64,000 nucleotides of DNA from Isochrysis galbana (GCA_018136815.1 CM030933.1:2046947-2110946); one strand, 5' to 3'. Counted from the first letter of the stretch, positions 22,501 through 31,556 are shown. Made by a program: numbers and translations. Notes: a model not told the origin generated them from the sequence alone.

Positions 22501-23850
22501 GCCTTGAGAGATCTTTTCGCTGAAAAGCCATACATAGTAGCCCCGTAACGAGGCCAGAATCGCGGTGTCGTCGGTTGCTACTTTGTCTTCATCTAGGGCC
22601 GGTTGCGGGTCTTCCCATCTCACTCCAGCGTACATCGCCGGGATGTCGCCGCTAGCGTGTCTAGGCGTGAATCTCTTAAAAAATTGCTTTGTAACAAGCT
22701 CTTCCGCCCTTATGATTTTCTCCGCTAATGACGGGGCGGGTGAGAAGGTACGTCTTTTGTCGACTACTTTGCGGTTCAGTTCCGCTATGATGTCCGACCG
22801 GGTCGTCCCGGGGGTCGCCTCCATTTGGGCTTTTCTAGCATCCGCCACCGCGTCGATTTCCGCTTGCGCGTACCTCTGTCGTCTGCGAAGCTCAACCGCC
22901 TTCGCGAGGAGTATCGAAGATACCTTCCTTTTGAATTCCGTCCAAGTGGTTAACTTGTCCCCTTCGTCCTCTCCCGGAGGGGCTGGGTAGAGTCTCCTCC
23001 AGAGGAGGCTGATCATCTCCCGGGTCTCCGGGTCGTCTAATACCTCCAAAGGTATCTTGGCATCTATTTCCGTTGCCCGTCGTGGGGGGGCGGTAGCAAA
23101 AGTCGCTACCACCGGGTGGTGGTCCGACGCCGCCAGGCCCGTGAAAAGTTTAAGATCTATGTATGCCTTATGCCATCTCCACGTGGAGTAGTATTCTGCG
23201 GCGTATACTCGATCTATTCTCGTGTGGGTCTGGTGCCCGCACCTCGTGTATTGCTCTTTTATGCCCGGATTAACCAGCAGTTGGACGTCAGTGAGCCCAT
23301 GCGAGGCAATCGCCCTCGTGAGGGCTCTGCCTCCCGTATTTGCATAGGGGGTCGCCCCCGCGATGGGCCGGGTGTCTCTATGTATGTTCTCCACGCAATT
23401 GAAATCGCCCGCTATAATTGTGTGAGAAAGTATTTCCGATGTCTCATGAAGGACTTTGATTTCTTCTTTACGCTTACTAGGTCTAGCATTTAGATACACC
23501 GAGGCGAAAGATATTGTTTCATGTCCGAAATTAGCCTTTACTACTACCAGCCTTCCCGGGATAACTACCGACCAAGATTCTACTACTACGTCGCTTCTGT
23601 CTCTTCTAATGGCTACCGCCACTCCGCTCCCAGGGTCGCCCCTAGACGCGGGGGATTGAAACCAGTCCCAGCCAAGGGACCGGGCCAAACCTTGCACCCT
23701 TAGGTGCCACCCATCGCTGTAATGGTGTAGTTCTTGCGCGTACAGAACATGGATCCCTCCTAGTCTCGCTTGCGCTAGGGTCGACGTTAATTTATGTTTC
23801 GCTCCGTTCAAATTGTATGTCGCAATCTTTAAGTCGCTACTATTCACCAT
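19519..23850 (-). CDS. Retrotransposon ORF2: endonuclease-reverse transcriptase
   Basis: A 1443-aa polyprotein expected to carry out target-primed reverse transcription. An apurinic-type EEP endonuclease occupies about residues 1-255: ATYNLNG at 10-16, catalytic Glu40 in YAQELHH, GDFN at 148-151, RIDR at 211-214 and SDHHP at 242-246. Reverse transcriptase motifs follow: LAIDWEKAFDRVSW, GMPQGCPLSP near 679 and the catalytic FADD at 722-725. A cysteine knuckle CRFCGIAPESSTHLASC lies near 1280-1297, as in L1/Tx1-type elements. The start ATG (23850) overlaps the ORF1 stop region, so translation probably depends on termination-reinitiation or an equivalent. No frameshift or stop is seen. The C-terminal APSNKH block is the part most often retained in truncated copies. 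Confidence 0.95.
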   Translation of the reverse strand: MVNSSDLKIATYNLNGAKHKLTSTLAQARLGGIHVLYAQELHHYSDGWHLRVQGLARSLGWDWFQSPASRGDPGSGVAVAIRRDRSDVVVESWSVVIPGRLVVVKANFGHETISFASVYLNARPSKRKEEIKVLHETSEILSHTIIAGDFNCVENIHRDTRPIAGATPYANTGGRALTRAIASHGLTDVQLLVNPGIKEQYTRCGHQTHTRIDRVYAAEYYSTWRWHKAYIDLKLFTGLAASDHHPVVATFATAPPRRATEIDAKIPLEVLDDPETREMISLLWRRLYPAPPGEDEGDKLTTWTEFKRKVSSILLAKAVELRRRQRYAQAEIDAVADARKAQMEATPGTTRSDIIAELNRKVVDKRRTFSPAPSLAEKIIRAEELVTKQFFKRFTPRHASGDIPAMYAGVRWEDPQPALDEDKVATDDTAILASLRGYYVWLFSEKISQGAEPLLHALRQRQIPTGHRSFLDKPIGYSEIIRAIRQMAKGKSAGPDGIPMEFYQSFEKLAAPRLMDMFHEAYRSGALPEDTCSGDIALLYKKGDARDPRNYRPITLLQTDYKILARILANRLKKTIHTIISREQVGFVPRRMIGEATHLLKLVQAYLEDADEEGLALAIDWEKAFDRVSWDYYHKAIQALGFGPGYSRWLTLLTNADSLPIRWIKANGRRSNPFTIHCGMPQGCPLSPLAFLLVAEGLTRLVNADPEMKGITIGPRELRLSQFADDTQILASSFESLERAMHILETYGTATGARVNKNKSILIRMGSLTGAQVPETLTYLKTLGEGEYATILGVPFWEGLENDSFWEKLYAKLKKKVATWRGLKSLSIHGRTLLVNFIIYGTPRYWLSTSTPPAWFMEAIDSDVQTILWDRSPRLQVDELGSSQEGRKWITLPAYPRVGTSEDGPLLGVGLLPMAEHTRALQAIWIVRYLNPSMAEWKIVLDQWFSRTPLGRAAVFSKVDSKSLTASIRGNNTLPAFWKHALENFRRINFLRGEITREGTQGSPIWHNLFHKPPAIHHSHRSKWESLQTVIVHNTINPDTGDVYTMEECAAYLPDGERWIRHRGNYISVGPFLKSWEKISEWTRSRLIHTTFDYMNLLKKQAKTPPPAPEEQEILPQEDPDAHDLGEILVDIDHNFYLRRRGDYHKVQLNVMGEPHIHERISPQLLPDELYTPLKWGHAYDGPAETAYPLPQEYMLKGTRTTLEDVSVRDLTKAFLALRKTKTQKSTLRWEKRLPVLSGKWKQISQLYKYNFLTPRDSYLHFKHVLHRRLATANRFADDPTCRFCGIAPESSTHLASCIATEPIFEFIEGLLGISLRPGSETAQRLFCYQVDRPHPSSGYLGILAWRYILTDFYNIQYGNADGRSVRSILRAILARYHLLVTAKVGFFLRLKKQRENMGLHAPSNKHFKKLISPLYTVDKEFNLEASEDLLQAAGGLDIRNIT

Positions 23851-25489
23851 GACGGTAGAGGCAACTAACTCCGTTCACGCAGTACCCTGGATAAGCCTTA
23901 TTAGGTTTAAGATTGCATTTGACCATACAAGTTTGTTTGCCCGTGGTGGGGTCCTTTACCCAACATCCGGGGATGTCGTGGCTGGAGGAGCATTGGACTA
24001 TTTGACGTCCTTTCATGCGGTTGTTTTTGCATTCGCCCGCCATGAATCGGCGGCATGGCGCCGCCGCACCAAGGCCCATGAGGGCCCTGTAGTCCATGGC
24101 GTTACTTGCGTCCCTTTGGCGCTTTCGTTGTTCCGCTTTCGCCTTATCTTGTTCGCACGTGCATTGGCGAAAGCTAACTTGGTTTTTACGAAGAAATGAG
24201 ATAGCCCACGGCTTGTCGTATCCTTTGCAGCCTCCGGGGGCTCCATGGATGGCTAACTCCCCTTCAGGAGTCACACATTCCACCGATGATCGGACCGCAT
24301 AGTCCAAGTTGAAATTTTCTCCGTCATCGAGAGTCACATGAAAGTTGCGAGGGAAGCGGTGCCCTAAGGCAGACGTGTCCGTGTAAACATAAAAGTGCCA
24401 GATGGGACGCTTGCCGGACTCAACTTTCGTGATACCTTCGAGTGAGGTTTTGGCTCGCTGTTGGTTGCCCCTTAGCACGTGGAATCCCTCGCGCTCGAGT
24501 GAGTTAGCCAAGTGCCTAGTCTTGGTCTTAAAAGCCTTGATCGGATCAAAGATGCGAAAAACAATGTAGGTCGCCACCTCTTTTAGGGAGGACCGGATAG
24601 CGCTCGACTTTCGAGGGGCCGAGTCGATTAACGCACCATAGGTGATTCCAAATTCATGCGGGACTCCCGAGAGTGCTGTGTTAACTTTGTCTCCGTATGC
24701 GGCCTTGAATTGATCGTGTGCGTCTTCATCAACATAGAAAATCCAAGGGCCTTTGCGGCCTTTGTCCATGCCGTCTGGAGTTGCGTCTAGGCCTTCCAGC
24801 CTAGAGAGGAGGAATTTCATGAAGGTGGCGACATCCTCGCTCTTGATGTCCTTTTTGTCATCAGCTAGCTGAGCTAGCTGGATGTAAAAAGGCGTGTCTT
24901 CGGGCTCCTCTTCCTCATCAGGTGGAGGAGAAGCAAATGGGGTGGTGTTGTGGAGAGTCGGCTTTGGATCCGATTGGGGATCCGCCCGCTTGCGCGACGG
25001 CTGCTGTGGTTGTTGGGCTTGTGGCTGCTGGGCTTGCTGGGCTGTATCCTTCCCTTTGTGTCCATGCGCAGCTTGCGCGTATGTCCTGGTCGCTTGAGTT
25101 GGTTGTTGGTTTGAGGGCGCAAAGGCCCCCAAAATGGATTGTTGTGTTAAGTGCCCGCCCCCGAGGGGTGCACTGATGGTAGGAGTGGCCGCCATGGGGG
25201 TGGCAGCAGAGCTGCCACCTCCCATGGGGAGTCCTTGAGTTGGTGGAGGAGCGGAGGGGTTGGGTGGCAGGGCTTTGCCCTGGGTCTGGTTGTCACCAGG
25301 GAACAGGACTCTGCCTGTTCCCTGGTTCTGTGGCAGCTTGGGAGGCGAGGGCGGTGCCGTCATCTCGACGTCGTTGTCAGGCGGCGCGGCGGCCTGTGGG
25401 CGCTTGGGCTCCGGCGATTTGGGGCGGCCCCGTTGGGGCGTCGTGACGGCGGGGGGCTGGGAGGTGGGAGCGGTCGGCGCGCGCTCCAT
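23840..25489 (-). CDS. Retrotransposon ORF1 protein
   Basis: The likely start is the Met at 25489 (MERAPTAPTSQPP), giving 549 aa. A longer in-frame start upstream would use host target DNA, including the target-site duplication, and is therefore not element-encoded. The first 200 residues are Pro/Gln/Ala-rich and disordered. Residues roughly 215-440 form a folded region with no motif I can name. The last 65 residues hold many cysteines (CRRFMAGECKN, CSSSHDIPGCW, CMVKCNLK, CVNGVSCLYRHGE), suggesting zinc-binding knuckles. By analogy with other ORF1 proteins it should bind element RNA. A fragment of it survives at 29518-30159. Confidence 0.88.
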   Translation of the reverse strand: MERAPTAPTSQPPAVTTPQRGRPKSPEPKRPQAAAPPDNDVEMTAPPSPPKLPQNQGTGRVLFPGDNQTQGKALPPNPSAPPPTQGLPMGGGSSAATPMAATPTISAPLGGGHLTQQSILGAFAPSNQQPTQATRTYAQAAHGHKGKDTAQQAQQPQAQQPQQPSRKRADPQSDPKPTLHNTTPFASPPPDEEEEPEDTPFYIQLAQLADDKKDIKSEDVATFMKFLLSRLEGLDATPDGMDKGRKGPWIFYVDEDAHDQFKAAYGDKVNTALSGVPHEFGITYGALIDSAPRKSSAIRSSLKEVATYIVFRIFDPIKAFKTKTRHLANSLEREGFHVLRGNQQRAKTSLEGITKVESGKRPIWHFYVYTDTSALGHRFPRNFHVTLDDGENFNLDYAVRSSVECVTPEGELAIHGAPGGCKGYDKPWAISFLRKNQVSFRQCTCEQDKAKAEQRKRQRDASNAMDYRALMGLGAAAPCRRFMAGECKNNRMKGRQIVQCSSSHDIPGCWVKDPTTGKQTCMVKCNLKPNKAYPGYCVNGVSCLYRHGE

Positions 25490-25514
25490 CGCTAAAACTA
25501 TAACAATAGTTTTT

Positions 25515-25533
25515 CGAGTGTTGGCACGCAAAA
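25515..25533. repeat. 19-bp target-site duplication, right copy
   Basis: Perfect second copy of CGAGTGTTGGCACGCAAAA, next to the 5' end of the retrotransposon. Confidence 0.92.
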
Positions 25534-25634
25534 CAATCAATCTTGGGCGGCCGGCGAGTGGGACGGATTACAAAATGGATCATCCGGTGCGTTTAATACT
25601 TCGTCTCAAAACAAGTGTTCCTATCACTCCCGCA

Positions 25635-25698
25635 GCTAGAGGTGGGGACGGGAGAATCGACTCTTCATAATTGCAATTGCACCCAATAAGTCGATGTG
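25635..25698 (+). repeat. Dispersed repeat GCTAGAGGTGGGGACGGG, copy 1
   Basis: The block contains GCTAGAGGTGGGGACGGGA, then an inverted pair ATCGACT/AGTCGAT around CAATTGCACCCAA. A close copy is at 41371-41430. It lies immediately beside the hairpin repeat at 25710-25788. Confidence 0.65.
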
Positions 25699-25709
25699 CG
25701 AAGGCATGG

Positions 25710-25788
25710 GCAGGGTCCCCGAGGGGAGTTGGAGCCCGAGGGGGAGAGCACGTGGTGCCTCCCCCATGTAAACTTAGATCAACTTAGT
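25710..25788 (-). repeat. Gene-3'-flank hairpin repeat, copy 2
   Basis: On the minus strand this reads AACTAAGTT, AACTTAG-like spacer, ATGGGGGAGGCACCACGTG and CTCCCCCTCGGGCTCC. It starts a few bases after the stop codon of the 25792 gene and reads in the same direction as that gene, as does the copy at 36041 relative to the 33454 gene. Confidence 0.65.
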
Positions 25789-25791
25789 TGG

Positions 25792-28700
25792 CTATGAACC
25801 ATAGCTAACCGCTGCCGAATGCACCACTCGTCGCATCGCATCGACACATGCCCGGCGAAGTGCAAGGTTTGCAGCGGCTGCGCCACCGTCACAAGCATCA
25901 AAACGCTTCCGAAGTTCAAATTCGTGCGCTGGTTTGGTGCAATGGGCGAGAGTCACGTTGACGCTAGAGGCCAGGGTTTCCAATGCTTGATCCCATTTCA
26001 CAGGTTGTGTGAGGGCGCATTGCACAGCCTCTTGCCGCTGGTCGCTAGGTAAGGCTATGCAGATTTCTCGGGCAGCCCTATGGGCGCAGAACAACTCCCA
26101 TAACACCCAGAGTCTTCGCAATGCGGATGGCTGTGCCCATGAGTTGCAGACCAGCACCATTCTCATGGTCGGTGTGCTTGAAAGGACGAGCGCCGGCAGC
26201 GCGAACCAGTCTACACCGCCCTGCTCGCCCGGCACGCACGCCGTTGGACGACGGTGTGAGTTCGGTAGACTCGCCTCATCGGACCTGTCCTCGACGAGGA
26301 TAGGCATTTCCAAAGCCTTCTCGTTCTCCTTGGACTGCGTCGGCTGATGTTGCGGTGCACAAAACACGTCGACCCAGTAGTATGCGTGCTCATCGCAGCA
26401 ACAGGCCAGCGCATCAGCAAAATCGGCGATGGTCGTTTGCGTCATATCGAAGGAGACGAAGTACTTTGGTTTGCCGTACTCAAGGGCTGGTTTGCCCAAG
26501 CCAGTCGCTCGCCCGGCGTACGAGTCCTCCACCACCGCAGACTCCGACTCGAGCTGAAGAACATCAACATAAGTGCGGACACTAAAGCGCTGAATGTCTG
26601 GAATGACTACAAAGTAGAGCAGTTTTTGCATGGTCTCCAATGGCGTGTCTAGTACAACACGCCAGCATTCCTCATCGGATTGGTCTTTGCCCGCCCAAGC
26701 GGCGGCATTTGAGGAGGGTGTCAACCACAGCTGGTGGGCAATGCAACGGAGTGCCGGCAAGGCCAATGCAGAACGCTGAACGCGTGGGTACAATGCAGTC
26801 ACAAGTGGCAAACCTACTCGCGGATCAGTCATTGCTAGACGAGTAAGAAAGCTAAGGCTCACGCCACTCGTGCTCCAAGTTTCGGGACGTGAGCGTGAAG
26901 CATTTCGGTATACATCCACTCGTCTTGCCCTCTCTTGGCTGTGTGGCGCTTCAATACCAAGAGACTTCGCGTCCTTGCCATCGTCAACCGCGTGGCAACA
27001 AACGTCCTCGCTCGAGTCCGCAGCGATGAAGCGGAATAAGGATCGGAACGCACGCCCAATCGTTGGGACACGGCGTGGTTGATCGTACCTCTCGAAGTGG
27101 TCAATGACCCAGCCATAGAGGGCGCCCGCCTCGTCACGCTGCCATGCGTTCTGCCTATCGTCTACCGATACACAGTGCCGCAGATAGTCCAGCCTCCATG
27201 AGCGCCAACCGGGATAGCGGAAGGCTTCGCGTACAACGAGGCTACCCACAATACGTCCTCGTGAGACGTCTGAGGTGGTTTTTTCCACCCCATCGCTAGG
27301 CAACAACATTGGCTCGACAATCTCCAGACGTCGCCCCAACAGCTGTGGGGGCAAGGGATATTGCCGTGTCTCTACGCATTTACGTCCGCTCATAATAATC
27401 TCAGCCCATGGTGGGTGCACCTCGAGCGCCCACACGTCGTCGTCGAGAAGCGGAAGGGCGGTGAAGGTGGCGCCAAAGTCACAATGCACCGACCAGTACG
27501 CCGCCTCGGCCTGAGCCTCATCGGCGGCCACTGTAGCACCCAGCGCACCGGCCTTTGCTTGCGTAATCCGTCTAGATTCTGTCTCTGCATGGATGATGGC
27601 TGCCACCAGCGACAGTGTTTGCAAGGGATCAGCCATTCCGAATTGCGTGACACCACCAGGCGTGATCCATCGCACGAGCGCCTCAACGGGATCCTCCGCG
27701 GCGATGACAGCTGCCCATGGCAGCCGATCGCGCCACTCTCCATCGAGCATCAATTCGACACACTGGGTATCGCAGCGCAACGATAGGTGCGCCAACTTGC
27801 GTCCCGCGTGGCTCGATCGCACTAACGCTAGTCTTGTGCACGGTTGCAATAACGACAACTCCAAATCTGGTAGCGCCGTGTCATCCATGGCACGCAAGTC
27901 GATGTACATGCCCTCTTCCCGCGCACCCGAGGGTTGGATGATAGTCATGACGATGTGTGTGTCATCCTCGCCCACTCTATACTCCCAATGCGAGCCTCTG
28001 TGAGAGTACAGCTGCCACTCATCCCTTGGCCACTCATAGCTGGCGCAGTCTCCGTTGTTCGCAGTGAGGAAGATGGGTGTGCCCACGTGGAAGGCGGGGT
28101 CGAGCAGCGCCCAGCCGCCTTCCACTGGAATCACAACGAGGACGTGAGCAAACGCCGGTCGGCTGCCACTGCCACCCACTTCCCCTGCTTCGCTGCGCGC
28201 TCCATTCATGTCCGCGCCCGCGTCTTGCAATCCTCCTCCAGACCTCTGCGCGCTGAAGTGGGGCACAGTGCTCGCGAGCACATAGGCATCGATTGCGTGA
28301 TGGCGGAACGCAGCAATTAAGCGTTGCACGCACGTTGCACACGCCCCCTCATTGTCCGCCACCGTCACGCCGCACAGCTCGCGCAGTAACGGGGCGAAGC
28401 TGGAGTATCTGCGGCGAGAGAGAGGGGGAACTCTTCAATAGAAGGGAACGCAAGGGGATGCTTTTGAGATGGACTAAGTGTAATCCTATCCACATTCCAC
28501 TTGTTCAATTTAAGTGGCGCGAGGGTCTGACTCCCGACTCGCCCCCGCCTCCGTGCCCTCTCGCATCCTACCTACCTCTCAAACCCCCCGTCTTTTCCCT
28601 CCTCCACCCCAGCTCCAATCTTGGACCAGCCTCCTCTCCATCACCCCCACCCCACCCCATCCCACTCCCTCACCCCTCCCTCACCCCTGCCCAACCTCCC

Positions 28701-29012
28701 ACCAACCCTCCGCCCTGCCCTGCCCCCTAACCCCCCCCCTCCCCGCCGTGCGCGCGCGCGCTCCCTCTCCCTCCCCCCCCCCCCCCCCCCTCTCCCCCTC
28801 CAAACTCTCTTTCTCTCTCCGTTTGTGAGAGGAGCGCACCTGCTTCGAGAGAGCTGCTCCGCGAGCACCGCCTCGATCCTGCCGTCCGCGGGAGCAACGC
28901 CACGGGCGACGAGCGCGCCAAGCGGCAGTTCAGCCGTCCTCTCGCGCCTTACAGGCGCCACACGCAGCCGACCGCCACAGAAGCGCCAGCTGCCGCGCGC
29001 GCCAACGGCCAT
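25792..29012 (-). CDS. Transglutaminase/NAT-like + ASCH-like + TIR-like fusion protein, 2 exons
   Basis: Exons 28840-29012 and 25792-28408 join in phase 2 across a 431-bp GT-AG intron, giving 929 aa. (1) Residues about 60-290: a papain/transglutaminase-like core with candidate triad Cys81 or Cys84 (EGACATCVQRLI), His146 (HVLVVIP) and Asp161 (ALLDPAF), the His-Asp spacing usual for this fold. (2) About 382-495: WALEVHPPWAEIIMSGRK, ETRQYPLPPQLLGRRLEI, GRIVGSLVV, resembling ASCH/PUA-like domains that bind modified nucleotides or RNA. (3) About 705-835: KPKYFVSFDM, YYWVDVFCAPQHQ and RRLWVLWELFCAH, matching a TIR-like domain abundant in algae and protists, usually with SHxW where this has SFDM. 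Cytosolic by default; no signal peptide is evident. Enzymatic activity of each part is inferred only. The stop is followed directly by a hairpin repeat. Confidence 0.72.
28620..28830. repeat. C-rich/CT-rich tract inside intron 1
   Basis: CCCCACCCC blocks, a C20-like run near 28770-28790 and CT repeats lie within intron 1 of the 25792 gene, just 3' of its first exon. On the gene's sense strand the tract is G/GA-rich. Confidence 0.8.
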
Positions 29013-29214
29013 CGCATTCGGCCGAAATTCACACTACTTGTTCGCATCTCCCTCTTCCCACGCAGGAAAGGATAGTTTTGTAGTCTAGTGTTCGGGTAGG
29101 TTGAGATGCCTTGTAGAGATATTGTTAGCCTTGTAGCTACGCACAGCACAGAAGGGGAAAGGGAGCCTGCATGTCAAACACAGTTTCAGTGAGTTTCTAT
29201 GGAGGGATAATAAT
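29013..29214. other. Upstream region of the 25792 gene
   Basis: About 200 bp separates the start codon at 29012 from a retroelement end at 29215, so the promoter must be compact or lie within the mobile DNA. No TATA box is obvious. Confidence 0.4.
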
Positions 29215-30145
29215 AAAAAATCTTCTTAAAATTTCCCGCTACGCGTGCGGCGTGAGGCAGTGTGCTTATGTACCTCCCTACTACCCAACCTTAACCCCTA
29301 ACAACCCCCTCCCCCTTTCCCAGTTCCCTCTTTAGCGGAGAAGCTGGTTCCGGGGAATACGCGCGCGCTGCCTCGGCCAGGAGTTGGAGAGAAGGGGGCG
29401 GGAGACCGTGGTTCGTCTTTTGATCTAGCGTCGGCTCGAGTTTCCCTCCATTGTTTATCGTAGGATCTTCATTGATATCCGCTGTGGCTGTGGTTCCTAC
29501 TAAGAGGTTTAGCTACCCTAGGTAATGTTTCGTATGTCCAGGCCTCTCGCCGCCTGCAAGAGGTCTTCCGATGTGCCTAGGTTGAAATCTCTGTCCACCG
29601 TGTACAGCAGAGGGCTTATCATTTTCTTGATATGTTTGTTGCTCGGGACGTAGAAGATCCAAGGGCCCTTTCGGCCCTTATCCATCCCGTCTGGTGTGGC
29701 ATCTAGGCCTTCCAGCCTAGAGAGTAGGAATTTCATGAATGTTGCTACATCTTCACTTTTAATGTCCTTTTTGTCCTCAGCTAGCTGGGCTAGCTGAATG
29801 AAAAAAGGGGTGTCTTCGGGTTCTTCTTCCTCATCTGGTGGAGGGGATAGCAAACGAGGTGTTGTTGTTGGGAGTCCCGGCATTGGGTCCGACTGAGGCT
29901 CGGCCCGCTTGCGCGACTGTGGCTGTGGCTGTTGGGCTGGTGGCTGCTGAGCTTGCCTGTGTGGCTCTTTCCCCTTGTGTCCATGCGCGGCTTGCGCATA
30001 CGATTTGGGTGGAGGATTTGGTTGTTGGTTGGAGGGAGCAAAAGCTCCAAGGATTGTTTGTTGTGTCATGTGCCCGCCCCCGAGGGGTGCACAGATGGTA
30101 GGAGTTACCGCCATGGGGGTGGCACGGTGGCAGCAGAGCTCCCCG
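29215..30145 (-). mobile_element. Internally deleted derivative of non-LTR family 1
   Basis: The 3' region matches the full-length element from the poly-T end (A6 on this strand at 29215-29220) to the APSNKH block of ORF2. There it jumps to the middle of ORF1 (WIFYV) and continues with ORF1 sequence to about residue 60. Roughly 5 kb of the element is missing. The join leaves the reading frame open, creating a chimeric ORF. Confidence 0.8.
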
Positions 30146-30159
30146 ACGGCCCTGCCCAA
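29518..30159 (-). pseudogene. Chimeric ORF1-ORF2 remnant frame, 213 aa
   Basis: The N-terminal ~165 residues correspond to the Pro/Gln-rich and following part of ORF1 (GGGHMTQQTILGAFAPSNQQP, LSRLEGLDATPDGM). They join at PWIFYV/PSNKHIKKM to the last ~45 residues of ORF2 (LYTVDRDFNLGTSEDLLQAA). The junction shares 2-3 bases between the parent segments. It lacks endonuclease, reverse transcriptase and the ORF1 cysteine knuckles. No stop has accumulated over 640 bp. Confidence 0.7.
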
Positions 30160-30174
30160 GGGGGTGGGCTAGGT

Positions 30175-31090
30175 AGATTCGACGCGTCTTCGGTCTCTTC
30201 GGCGTTTCTTAAACAATCGGTTGTGAAGCCCTCGAGGGCTGTCGACTCGGTATCATCTTCTGCTCTAGGTTCTATGGATAGGTCCGACGTGGCCGCTGCC
30301 GCGTCCGAAAGCGTTGTTGCTGCTTTACCTGTTACCTGTTTCTGCTCTTTCCCGGCGGGACCCCTTGTGGGCCAAAAGAGGTTCCCGCTGCTCCCATGGA
30401 CAGAGGGGGAGCGGGACTGAGAGAGGGCGCGGTTGAAGGCGCCAAGGCGGAATTTGTGCTTGTCGAACACGCGATGACTGCAGGCTCATAGGCAGAAGGC
30501 CGTTCGATCGAGCCGGCAGCTGACGCGGTCGTAGAAGGTTCGTTGATTGTTGCTGGCGGGAAAATGTCTGATAGATCATAGTAAGAATAGGGCCCGACAG
30601 TGTCTGCCATCGAGCGCTACGAGCGATGAGGTAGACTTACGGTCGGAGAAGGGCGACGCGTGGCGTCGGAGAGTAGGGACGAGGCTAGCTAGCGAGCTAG
30701 TGGAAGAGAGGGAGAATGAGGATGAGAGCTTCTTAGGTCCGAGGTAGACACGGGAGACTACAACGCAAGGACTCAAAAAGTTCCGAAGACACAGAACCAC
30801 ACAAACTAAACCAAACAGGGCGAAAACTAACCACACCCGGACGGACGGCCAGGCGTCGGCACCAGGGTAACTCAGCAACACGCAGACATGCGACAGAGGA
30901 GCCGACGAGGGCAGACCTCGCTGGGGGAGCTACAACCGAGGGAAGAAGAGAAGACGAAAGACAGTCAGGGAACATTTGATGACATCGAGAGAAAGTAAGA
31001 GAAGAAGCGGTATACCAATCGACGAGACCTTGAGGCTTAAAATAACCCGCAGGTTATAAGTAAAAGTCTGTCATCGTATGGAATACGACA
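30175..31090 (-). mobile_element. Element A (LTR-like), copy 2
   Basis: The 5' end is at 31090 (TGTCGTATTCCATACGATGACA on the minus strand). The ~480-bp leader is followed by a MADTVGPYSYYDLSDIFPPATI frame from 30610. The Gag-like frame shares PSAYEPAVIACSTST and GPQGV with other copies but diverges after GTSFGPQGVPPG into a different sequence, including EPRAEDDTESTALEG. It abuts the retroelement derivative at about 30145. Confidence 0.65.
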
Positions 31091-31459
31091 GTTTCTAGGA
31101 GAGGCAGTCGGGGCTGCAAGCCCCTGCGTGAGGCGGTGATGGTGAAGCGTTGTGCGTTGTGGGGAGTGGGGAGTCATAATGGGAGCCGGGGGTTTGCGAG
31201 GGGGGAGATTTGTAGGGATGCATATGAGTATGTGTGTGTGCCATCACTTCAAGGCGTGCGGGCAAGTGCGCTGCTGAGAGGGTTGTCGTGATGGTACCGG
31301 GCTAGTGGCAGTAGTGGTACTAACACTCAGTTGTTTTGTTGTTTTATCATTAGGTCTCACTCAAGTTCAAGTTCAAGTATCAAGTACTCTGATTGTTTAT
31401 TAGTCATTAGTTGCTTATTCGGCGCGCCGGTGCGCCGGTTTTAAGAGTTAGAGCATCGT

Positions 31460-31556
31460 ATATTTTCGACATATTTGGGCCGAGTCCTGCATATAAACGA
31501 TAAACGACATATTTTTGATACATATTTAGGCAGCTTTTTCTACATATTTCTGCCTA
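31460..31556 (-). mobile_element. Solitary hAT-like terminus
   Basis: On the minus strand this begins TAGGGCTAGGCAGAAATATG and carries four AAATATGT-type subterminal repeats. The layout matches the terminus at 60032 (TAGGGGTCGGCCAAAATATG). The opposite end was not found nearby. Confidence 0.45.

Larger units (their letters stand above)
19217..25514 (-). mobile_element. Full-length two-ORF non-LTR retrotransposon (L1-like), poly-T 3' end
   Basis: A 6.3-kb element bounded by a perfect 19-bp target-site duplication. On the minus strand it has a 25-bp leader, ORF1 (25489-23840), ORF2 (23850-19519) overlapping by 11 nt, and a roughly 300-bp 3' untranslated region ending AATTTTAAGAAGA plus a T-run. 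Both ORFs are uninterrupted, so it is recent and may be active. It sits between the convergent 3' ends of the ABC-F gene and the 25792 gene. Truncated relatives with the same end lie at 6675, 11917, 29215 and 41131, all in the same minus orientation. Confidence 0.95.

Noticed and set aside
25490-25540. Longer ORF1 start using the in-frame codon at 25540
   Set aside because: These codons fall in the host target-site duplication and flank, outside the element, so they cannot be part of the element's own protein.
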